Source: Actinoallomurus liliacearum
GTDB lineage: Bacteria > Actinomycetota > Actinomycetes > Streptosporangiales > Streptosporangiaceae
Length of the DNA: 64,000 bases
Assembly (NCBI RefSeq): GCF_039542035.1
Contig: NZ_BAABHJ010000003.1
Coordinates: 124,001-188,000 of the forward strand
Reading direction: 5' to 3'
The notes under the pieces: model-generated
The model's input: only the letters and a program-made list of their open reading frames with translations
What the model was told of the DNA's origin: nothing
Database searches by the model: none
In this document: in pieces, positions 32,959-39,883 of the stretch
Position numbering within the stretch: position 1 is the stretch's first letter
Layout: the number at the start of each line of letters is the position of its first letter
Program-made: the position numbers and the translations under genes

Positions 32959-34839
32959 ATGATGACCCCGAACGAGTCCGACGGCGTAACGGATGGCACG
33001 GACGCCGTTGTGACCGACGGTACGGACGCCGGCGCGGCCGAAGGCACGGACGCCGGCGCGGCCGACGGTACGGACGCCGGCGCGGCCGACGGTACGGACG
33101 CCGGCGCGGCCGAAGGCATGGGCGATGGCGTGGCCGAAGGCGCGGACGACGGCGCGACGAGCTTCGCGGACCTGCGGCTCCGGCCGGAGCTGCTGAACGC
33201 GCTGTCCGGGCTGGGCTACGAGGAGCCCACGCCCATCCAGCGTGAGGCGATCCCACCGCTGATCGATGGCAGCGACCTCGTCGGCCAGGCCGCGACGGGG
33301 ACGGGCAAGACCGCGGCGTTCGCGCTGCCGATCCTGCAGCGGACGTCCGCCGAGGGCCGCCGGGGCGCCGGACCGGTCGCCCTCGTCCTCGTGCCGACCC
33401 GGGAGCTGGCCGTCCAGGTCTCCCAGGCGTTCCACCGGTACGGCCGGGAGATGGGCGTGCGGGCGCTGCCGATCTACGGCGGCCAGCCGATCGGATGGCA
33501 GATCAAGTCGATCGAGCGCGGGGTCGACGTCGTGGTGGCCACGCCGGGCCGGGCCCTCGACCACATCGGCCGCGGCACCCTGAAGCTGGACACCGTCCGC
33601 GCCGTCGTGCTCGACGAGGCCGACGAGATGCTCGACATGGGCTTCGCCGAGGACATCGAGGCGATCCTCCAGGAGACGCCGGAAGAACGGCAGACCGTGC
33701 TGTTCTCGGCGACGCTGCCGCCGCGCATCGAGAACATCACCGGGCGCTACCTGCGCGAGCCCGTCCGGATCCAGATGGGCCGCGAGGCGCCCGCCCCGGG
33801 CGAGGCGCCGAAGGTGCGGCAGGACGCGTACGTCGTCGGCCGGGCCCACAAGCCGGCGGCGCTCGGCCGGCTCCTCGACGTCGAGTCGCCCACCGCCGCG
33901 ATCGTCTTCTGCCGTACGCGCGAGGAGGTCGACCAGCTCACCGAGAGCCTGAACGGTTCCGGCTACCGCGCCGAGGCGCTGCACGGCGGGATGAGCCAGG
34001 AGCAGCGGGACCGGGTCATGGGCCGGCTGCGCAACGGGACCGCCGAGCTGCTCATCGCCACCGACGTGGCCGCGCGCGGGCTCGACATCGAGTCGCTCAC
34101 CCACGTCGTCAACTACAACGTGCCCTCCGCGCCCGAGACGTACGTGCATCGCATCGGCCGGGTCGGCCGCGCGGGCCGCGAGGGCGTCGCGATCACCCTC
34201 GCCGAGCCGCGCGAGCACCGGATGCTCAAGGCGATCGAACGCCAGACGAAGCAGCGGATCGCCGTGCAGAAGGTCCCCACGGTCGCCGACCTGCGGGCCC
34301 GGCGCATGGAGCTGACCCGCGCGGCGCTGCAGGAGAGCCTGCTCGAGGACGACCTGCAGCAGTTCCTCGCGGTCGTCGAGCCGCTCGCCGAGGAGTTCGA
34401 CGTCATGGAGGTCGCCCTCGCCGCGGTCAAGCTCGCCTACGACTCCAGCGGGGCGACGGTCGACGAGGAGGAGATCCCGGAGGTCACCTACAAGCCCGGC
34501 CGTGACGGCCGCGACCGGCGGGACGGCCGCGACCGCAGGGACGGCGGCCGCCGCGATCGCCGCGACCGCGGCCCCGCGGAGGGCATGACCCGGCTGTTCG
34601 TCGGCGCCGGCCGCAGCGCGGGCATCCGGCCGCAGGACCTGGTCGGCGCGATCGCCGGCGAGTCCCGCCTGGCCGGACGCGACATCGGCACGATCGAGAT
34701 CGCCGACCGGTTCTCCCTGGTCGAGATCCCCGAGGGCGCGGCCGACGACGTGATCAAGGCCCTCCGCAGGACCACCATCAAGGGGCGCAAGCCCACTGTC
34801 CGCCGCGAGCGCGACGCCGGCCCTCGCCGCCCTCGCTGA
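32959..34839 (+). CDS. DEAD-box ATP-dependent RNA helicase with DbpA-type RNA-binding tail
   Basis: 626 residues. After a repetitive acidic N-terminus comes a complete helicase core: Q motif (GYEEPTPIQREAIP), motif I ATGTGKT, Ia PTRELA, II DEAD, III SAT, IV VFCRTR, V ARGLDIE, VI HRIGRVGRAG. An Arg/Asp/Gly-rich linker and a DbpA-like RNA-binding domain (MTRLFVGAGRSAGIRPQDLVGAIAGES) close the protein, as in CsdA/DeaD. The ATG at 32959 has GGAAGGA upstream; a GTG at 32935 is an alternative. Likely role in ribosome assembly or cold response. The N-terminal segment is encoded by a 24-bp tandem repeat. Confidence 0.94.
   Translation: MMTPNESDGVTDGTDAVVTDGTDAGAAEGTDAGAADGTDAGAADGTDAGAAEGMGDGVAEGADDGATSFADLRLRPELLNALSGLGYEEPTPIQREAIPPLIDGSDLVGQAATGTGKTAAFALPILQRTSAEGRRGAGPVALVLVPTRELAVQVSQAFHRYGREMGVRALPIYGGQPIGWQIKSIERGVDVVVATPGRALDHIGRGTLKLDTVRAVVLDEADEMLDMGFAEDIEAILQETPEERQTVLFSATLPPRIENITGRYLREPVRIQMGREAPAPGEAPKVRQDAYVVGRAHKPAALGRLLDVESPTAAIVFCRTREEVDQLTESLNGSGYRAEALHGGMSQEQRDRVMGRLRNGTAELLIATDVAARGLDIESLTHVVNYNVPSAPETYVHRIGRVGRAGREGVAITLAEPREHRMLKAIERQTKQRIAVQKVPTVADLRARRMELTRAALQESLLEDDLQQFLAVVEPLAEEFDVMEVALAAVKLAYDSSGATVDEEEIPEVTYKPGRDGRDRRDGRDRRDGGRRDRRDRGPAEGMTRLFVGAGRSAGIRPQDLVGAIAGESRLAGRDIGTIEIADRFSLVEIPEGAADDVIKALRRTTIKGRKPTVRRERDAGPRRPR
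32992..33111 (+). repeat. 24-bp in-frame tandem repeat (five units)
   Basis: The 24-bp unit GACGGTACGGAC...GCGGCC (GAC/GAA at the first codon) occurs at 33016, 33040, 33064 and 33088 with two or no changes. A degenerate first unit is at 32992. Each unit encodes (D/E)GTDAGAA. It lies inside the helicase gene, so copy-number changes would keep the frame and only lengthen or shorten the acidic N-terminus. Confidence 0.9.
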
Positions 34840-34847
34840 GGACGGCG

Positions 34848-36089
34848 TCAGCGCGGGCCGGGCACGGACTTCTGGGGAGCGCCGAGTGACGGGTCGAAGG
34901 CCGCAGCGGCGATCTTCATGACGTAGGGCTGCTCCGAGCCGTCCTTGTTGCCCGTCGGGTTGAGGGAGTAGACGAGGACGCGGCGGAGGCCGCGGGTGGC
35001 GAACATGCCGCTGGTGTAGCCGGGGCGGGAGCCGGTCTTGCCCCAGCCGGTCAGGCCGTTCGGCAGCGTCGTCCGCATCAGGCCCGCGCTGTAACAGGCG
35101 CGGCCGGCGCCCGGCCCGAGGTTGCAGTTGTTCCGGTCGGCGTACTCCACGTTCGGCACGGTGAACATCGCGCCGAGCACGGACCGGGGCACCACGCGGC
35201 CCTGGAAGATGGCGCGGATGAAACGGGTGAGGTCGTCCGCGCTGGAGATCATTCCGCCCTCGGCCCACGGGTAGGGGCTCTGCTCGGACACGTCGTGCAG
35301 CACGGTGGTGCCGTTCGTGGTCACCGCGACGTAGCCGTGGGAGTGCGGGCCGGGCAGGCGCGGGTCCCGCCGGTCCAGGATGTACGTGGCGTTCAGGTGC
35401 AGCGGCCGGAGGATCCGCCGCTGCACCTCGTGGGCGTAGGAGCGCCCGGTCACCTTCTCGATGAGCAGTCCGGCGACGAAGTAGTTGATCCCGTTGTAGC
35501 GCTGCCGGGTGCCGGGCGCGAAGTCCATCGGGTTCTTCATCGCGTCGGCGACGATCTCCTGGGGCGTCCAGCTGTCGAAACGGTGGTCCACGAACCACTG
35601 ATTCGGGTCGCCCTGCGGCTCGCCGAGGCTGCCGCCGGTCGGCAGTCCGCTGGTGTGGTCGAGGAGCTGCCGGACGGTGACCTTCGGGTACGCGGCGGGC
35701 AGCAGGCCCGGCAGGTAGTGCTGGACGGACTGGTCGAGGTCGACCTTGTGCTCGGCGGCGAGCTGGAGGACGACCACGGCGGTGAACACCTTGGAGATGC
35801 TGCCGGCCCGGAACCGGCCGTTCGCGGGAACGGGCGTCCCGGTCCGGACGTTCCCGACGCCGGAGGTGCCGCTCCACTGGCCGGCGGGCCCGGTGATCTT
35901 CACCATCGCGCCCGTCACCGTGGCGTTCGGCAGCCCGCCGATCGCGGCGCGCAGCACCGTGGGGTCCAGCGGCGGCAGCGTGCCCGTGGCCGGGGAAGCG
36001 GCCGAGGCGGTCGCGGCGCCGCCCGCCATGGAGGCGGCCAGAACGGCCCCGACGAGCACCAGCGATCTTCGTGTGCGTGAGTTGTTCAT
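34848..36089 (-). CDS. Secreted serine hydrolase (beta-lactamase/D-Ala-D-Ala carboxypeptidase family)
   Basis: 413 residues. A signal peptide (about residues 1-31) precedes a class C-like penicillin-binding fold. The nucleophile is Ser97 in SISK (Ser97-x-x-Lys100). The second motif is in RYNGINYF, where the usual Y-S/A-N appears as Y-N-G, and the KTG triad is in GWGKTGSRPGYTSG. Tandem Asn-rich loop and Cys pair (NNCNLGPGAGRACYSAG) suggest a disulfide. It probably acts on cell-wall peptides or esters outside the cell. The ATG at 36089 is the only suitable start. Confidence 0.9.
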   Translation of the reverse strand: MNNSRTRRSLVLVGAVLAASMAGGAATASAASPATGTLPPLDPTVLRAAIGGLPNATVTGAMVKITGPAGQWSGTSGVGNVRTGTPVPANGRFRAGSISKVFTAVVVLQLAAEHKVDLDQSVQHYLPGLLPAAYPKVTVRQLLDHTSGLPTGGSLGEPQGDPNQWFVDHRFDSWTPQEIVADAMKNPMDFAPGTRQRYNGINYFVAGLLIEKVTGRSYAHEVQRRILRPLHLNATYILDRRDPRLPGPHSHGYVAVTTNGTTVLHDVSEQSPYPWAEGGMISSADDLTRFIRAIFQGRVVPRSVLGAMFTVPNVEYADRNNCNLGPGAGRACYSAGLMRTTLPNGLTGWGKTGSRPGYTSGMFATRGLRRVLVYSLNPTGNKDGSEQPYVMKIAAAAFDPSLGAPQKSVPGPR

Positions 36090-36218
36090 GGGCTCGATTC
36101 AACCGACGGGCCGACGCGACGCCCAGGGTGTGGTCTTCCGTCTCCGGGGTAACGCTGAATACACCTCGCCCCTGGAGCGAGCAGCAGGACGAGCGCTCCG
36201 ACCAGGCCCCATAGGGGA

Positions 36219-37160
36219 TCACTCGCCGCGGGTCACGCCCGGGCGCACGGCGGCCAGCCCGTCGGCGGCGGCGCGCAGGGCGTCGAGCACCGCGCGCACC
36301 GAGGGCCGTACGTCACCGTCCCGGCGGGTCCACACGATCACGCGGCGCCGTACGTCGGTGTCGGCCAGGTCGCGCACCGCGATCCCGGACTGGTCGGTGA
36401 ACCGGACCAGTTCGGGGAGCAGCACGACCGCCTGGCCGTGCGCGGCGAGCGCGAGGGTCACGAGCAGGTCGTTGGAGCGGTACCGGATCTCGGGCCGGAA
36501 ATCGCCGTGCTCCACGCAGATCCGCTCGATGAGCTCCGCGTGCGCGGTCCCCGGATACCCGGACGCCCAGACCTCGCCCGCCAGGTCGGCCACCCGCACC
36601 GCCGACTCCGAGGCGGCCAGGCGGTGCCGGGCCGGCAGGATCAGCCGGATCGGCTCGGTGAGCAGCAGCTCGTCGGCCAGCCCGGCCGTACGCGGGCGCC
36701 GGACGGCGTCGTACTGGTTGCTGATGACCAGATCGACCTCTTGCAGGACGAGGGCCTGCAGGGCGCGCTCGAACTCGTCGTCGAGCACCTCGACGACGAG
36801 GTCCGGGTAGCGGCTGGACAGGGCGTCCAGCGCGGGCGCCACCACGTTGAGCAGCGCGGTCTGGAAGGCGACGACCCGGACGGTCCCGGCCACGACCCCG
36901 GACGCGGCCCGTGCGGCCTCCTCGGCCTGTCGCGCCTGGGAGAGCAGGCCGTCGGCGGCGCGGGCCAGGGTCTCCCCGGCCTCGGTCAGCCGCAGGCGGC
37001 GTCCCACCCGTTCGGTGAGCCGCACCCCGACGTCCTTCTGAAGCTGGGCGAGCTGCTGGGAGACCGCGGAGGGGCTGTAGCCGAGCGCGTCGGCGACCGC
37101 GCCGACCGTGCCGCGCAGCTGAAGCTCGCGAAGCACCCGCAACCGGGTCAGATCAATCAT
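36219..37160 (-). CDS. LysR family transcriptional regulator
   Basis: 313 residues. The N-terminal winged HTH (LRVLRELQLRGTVGAVADALGYSPSAVSQQLAQLQKDVGVRLTERVGRRLRLTEAGE) is followed by a periplasmic-binding-like effector domain. It is divergent from a small membrane protein gene; the shared 112 bp would hold the regulator's T-N11-A-type site, which I could not assign with confidence. The target is probably that small gene or something elsewhere. Confidence 0.92.
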   Translation of the reverse strand: MIDLTRLRVLRELQLRGTVGAVADALGYSPSAVSQQLAQLQKDVGVRLTERVGRRLRLTEAGETLARAADGLLSQARQAEEAARAASGVVAGTVRVVAFQTALLNVVAPALDALSSRYPDLVVEVLDDEFERALQALVLQEVDLVISNQYDAVRRPRTAGLADELLLTEPIRLILPARHRLAASESAVRVADLAGEVWASGYPGTAHAELIERICVEHGDFRPEIRYRSNDLLVTLALAAHGQAVVLLPELVRFTDQSGIAVRDLADTDVRRRVIVWTRRDGDVRPSVRAVLDALRAAADGLAAVRPGVTRGE

Positions 37161-37272
37161 TCAGGAGAGCTTACAGATTTCATGCAGTAATGCTCGCTGG
37201 ACCTTCATAGTTGCGGAGCCGACAATGTAAGTACCAACCGCGAAGAAGACTGATGACGGAGGAGAGTCCACC

Positions 37273-37476
37273 ATGTGGATCGTGTTCGCGATGTTCATCG
37301 CCCTGGCCGTGCTCGGCCCCCTCGTGGGCGCGGACAGCCGCGACGGCCTCGACTGGGCCCGGAACAACTTCTGGATGCGGCGCCGCCCGGCCCTCAAGGC
37401 GGTCGCCGCCCGCACCCCGGAGCCCACGAGCCACCCGCGCGTCCGCGAGCACCGCACCGTCCCCGCCGCCCACTGA
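37273..37476 (+). CDS. Small membrane protein
   Basis: 67 residues with one N-terminal transmembrane helix (WIVFAMFIALAVLGPLVGA) and a basic cytoplasmic tail (DSRDGLDWARNNFWMRRRPAL...). The ATG at 37273 has GGAGGAGAG upstream. Similar short proteins with a GADSRDGLDW-type motif occur in actinomycetes without a known role. Divergent from the LysR gene, which may regulate it. A strong bidirectional terminator follows. Confidence 0.75.
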   Translation: MWIVFAMFIALAVLGPLVGADSRDGLDWARNNFWMRRRPALKAVAARTPEPTSHPRVREHRTVPAAH

Positions 37477-37513
37477 CGCCGGCGGCCGGGGAATCCTGCG
37501 GCCCGCCCGCCGC

Positions 37514-37553
37514 GCCGAGGGTTTCCGTCGCTCGGACGACGAGAACCCTCGGC
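37514..37553. terminator. Bidirectional stem-loop terminator
   Basis: GCCGAGGGTT (37514-37523) pairs perfectly with AACCCTCGGC (37544-37553). Inner CGTCG and CGACG extend the stem with a small mismatch. It sits between the convergent small membrane protein and the membrane protein gene ending at 37570, so it can serve both. Confidence 0.8.
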
Positions 37554-37569
37554 ACTGACAGGATTCGGC

Positions 37570-38523
37570 TCACCGGTCGCGTACGAACTCCAGGCGTACG
37601 GGGTCGTCATCGGCGATCAGCATGACCACGCCGTGCCGGGGGGTCCAGCCGTCGGAGACCAGGACGTAGTGGCCGCCCGTGTGCAGGTTCAGCCGCAGGC
37701 CGGTGTACCGGTAGCGGTAGGCCGCCTTCTCGTCGGTGAGCGTCGTCTCCGTCACGCCCGGCGCGGTGAGGTACAGCCGCTTGGGACTGTAGACGACGAC
37801 CTGGGTCAGGTTCCGGATGCCGGCGGCGAAGCGGTCCGCCATCGCGTACCCCTGGATGGTCGCGTAGTCGGACGCCCCCCAGAACAGCGAGACGCCGACG
37901 ATGATCGCGGCGAACGCGCGCAACAGCGGCACCCTCCCCGGCGGGGGCTCGCTCGCCCCGGGAAGCATGCCCCGCAGCTGGATGGCGTAGACGAGGAGGA
38001 GGACGCCGGCGCCGATGCTGAAGGGGAAGGCGACGTACGCGGCGGCCCGCCACACGTAGCCGACGATCCACACGGCTCCCGGCAGGATGAGCCAGGCGAA
38101 CGGCAGCACCCGAAGCGTCCACCGGACCACGCGGTCGTCCCGCCCACCGGCCCGGATCCGGCGCACGAGCCGGTCGTCCCACTGGAGCCACACCATCCCG
38201 CCGATCGCGATCGTCAGCAGGAGGACGAGCACCGGCCAGACGCTGCGGAGCACATAGTCCCGGGTCGACATCCCGAGGATGCTCTCGTCGAAACCGAGCT
38301 CCTGCGACTGCACGTCGTTGCGCTGCCAGCCGAAATACACCAGCAGGGCGGTCAGGACGGTGGCGTTGGCGACGGCGCCGATGAGCCAGCGGAGGATCTC
38401 GTTGCCCTTCCCGCCGTCGCCGCCGCTCTCGGCCGGGGAGGATGCGGATGTTCCCGGGGCCGTCTCCGAGGCGGTCGGCGGCGCCGGCGAGGCCGTTCCG
38501 CGCTCCGGGGGCTCTCCCGGCAT
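37570..38523 (-). CDS. Polytopic membrane protein of unknown function
   Basis: 317 residues. It has a Pro/Ser/Thr/Ala-rich cytoplasmic N-terminus, then helices near 45-63 (LIGAVANATVLTALLVYFGW), 90-110, 137-155, 158-180 and 198-218, and a soluble C-terminal part (LTQVVVYSPKRLYLTAPG ... YRYTGLRLNLHTGGHYVLVSDGWT). The tail reads like a small beta-domain. It is four bases downstream of the lipoprotein gene, so the two are probably co-transcribed. I recognise no family. Confidence 0.75.
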   Translation of the reverse strand: MPGEPPERGTASPAPPTASETAPGTSASSPAESGGDGGKGNEILRWLIGAVANATVLTALLVYFGWQRNDVQSQELGFDESILGMSTRDYVLRSVWPVLVLLLTIAIGGMVWLQWDDRLVRRIRAGGRDDRVVRWTLRVLPFAWLILPGAVWIVGYVWRAAAYVAFPFSIGAGVLLLVYAIQLRGMLPGASEPPPGRVPLLRAFAAIIVGVSLFWGASDYATIQGYAMADRFAAGIRNLTQVVVYSPKRLYLTAPGVTETTLTDEKAAYRYRYTGLRLNLHTGGHYVLVSDGWTPRHGVVMLIADDDPVRLEFVRDR

Positions 38524-38527
38524 CCGA

Positions 38528-39187
38528 TCAGCCGCCGGTTCCGGACGAGGACTCCGCGGAGTCGGATGGTTCGGCGGAGACCGATGGCTCGGACGAGTCT
38601 CCTTCGTCCGACGGCGAGGGTTCGGTGGATCCGACGGGAGGTGCTGGACAGGTGCCGTACGCCGACCGTGGCCGCTGATAGACCACCGACCTTTCCGCGC
38701 GCCAGAGTTCGCAGAGGTACCAGGTGCCCGAGGAGAACGCCGGTACGGTGATCTCGGAGATCTCGTTCCGTGCGGTGTCCTCCTTCTTGCGGCAGAGGAG
38801 GATACCGACGCTCAGGAGTCCTTCGAATTCGCCGATTGGGGAGCTCTGGCGCAGGATCTCCTGCGCCCCGTCACAGTCGTGCGTCTGGATCGCTCCGTAG
38901 ATCCTGCCGAGGGGTTGGCCGCTGGTCGGGCCGGAGGGAAGACCGAAGCCGTAATGCGCGCCGCCACCGCCGACGCCGCCGTTCCCTCCTCCGTTGCCGG
39001 CACCGCCGCCCCCGCCTCCGCCGGAACCGCCGTGGTCGCCGCCGCCCGAGCCGCCCCCCACGGCGCCGTTGTCGCAGCCGCCGAGCAGGGCGGCGGCGCA
39101 CGCGATGGCCGCCAGTGTCGCTCGGCTTCTCCGGCCGGTGCCACGACGTGCCCCGGTCGGCTCCTGGATCGATGTTCTGGCGGCCAT
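38528..39187 (-). CDS. Glycine-rich lipoprotein
   Basis: 219 residues from the ATG at 39187 (GGAGGAGG upstream); the frame is open further upstream but has no RBS there. The signal peptide with lipobox LLGGC is followed by about 35 residues of Gly, then a cysteine-containing domain (HDCDGAQEILRQSS, GILLCRKKEDTARNEISEITVPAF, WYLCELWRAE) and a Ser/Glu/Pro-rich tail. It should be anchored in the outer face of the membrane, presented on a flexible spacer. No family recognised. Confidence 0.75.
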   Translation of the reverse strand: MAARTSIQEPTGARRGTGRRSRATLAAIACAAALLGGCDNGAVGGGSGGGDHGGSGGGGGGGAGNGGGNGGVGGGGAHYGFGLPSGPTSGQPLGRIYGAIQTHDCDGAQEILRQSSPIGEFEGLLSVGILLCRKKEDTARNEISEITVPAFSSGTWYLCELWRAERSVVYQRPRSAYGTCPAPPVGSTEPSPSDEGDSSEPSVSAEPSDSAESSSGTGG

Positions 39188-39278
39188 CGAGGCCTCCTCC
39201 CCGTCTGTCGATGGGCCCGGTCCCCGTACGGACCGGAGCGGCCTCGGCCGGCGCCCCCGCGACGGCCGAGGCGTGGGA

Positions 39279-39761
39279 TCAGATGTTGTGGAAGAAGTCG
39301 CCGCCGGCGGAGGCGAAGTAGATCTCGCCACCTCCCGGGGCCGAGAACGCCATGGAGATCCCGACGCCCCACGCGATGCCGTCGTGGTTGACGTTCCAGG
39401 TGTTGACGGCGTCGAGGCCTGTGGAGTGGTTGCCGTCGACGCTCAGCCCCTCGCGGTGCAGGATCCGGTTGGGACCGTCCCACACGTCCACGGCCTCCAG
39501 GGCGGCGAACTGCTCGGTGACCGCGAAGAGCACCATGACCCGGCCGAGGGTCGCGCGGCGGTCCTCGACGATGACCGGTGTCGGGATCGCCACGTGGAAC
39601 CAGTTGGCCTGCCCCTCTTTGAGGTAGTAGTGGGCCCCGAACCCCTCACGAAGACCGTTGACGTCGACGAACGGCTGATTCCTCGTGTCGAGCGTCGCCG
39701 GGCCCATGGCCTGGGGGACGAAGGAGTACCCCGGTACCCACGACGCGTACAACTTGGCCAT
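39279..39761 (-). CDS. Small beta-rich protein of unknown function (DUF6623-like)
   Basis: 160 residues, no signal peptide. The segments KEGQANWFHVAIPTPVIVEDRRATLGRVMVLF and IAWGVGISMAFSAPGGGEIYFASAGGDFF resemble a group of short actinobacterial proteins of unknown function that I recall as DUF6623; this is unverified. A beta-sandwich is likely. It is upstream of the lipoprotein gene on the same strand with a 91-bp gap. Confidence 0.65.
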   Translation of the reverse strand: MAKLYASWVPGYSFVPQAMGPATLDTRNQPFVDVNGLREGFGAHYYLKEGQANWFHVAIPTPVIVEDRRATLGRVMVLFAVTEQFAALEAVDVWDGPNRILHREGLSVDGNHSTGLDAVNTWNVNHDGIAWGVGISMAFSAPGGGEIYFASAGGDFFHNI

Positions 39762-39883
39762 CGCTGCCCCTTCCCCGTCCGGCCGCCGGTTCTCCGGCGG
39801 TCGACGACCACGCTAGGAACGGCGCGCGGCCGGGGCATGAGTAGGCCGTACTCAAATGCGGGGCGAGGCCGAGCCGGGCCCCG

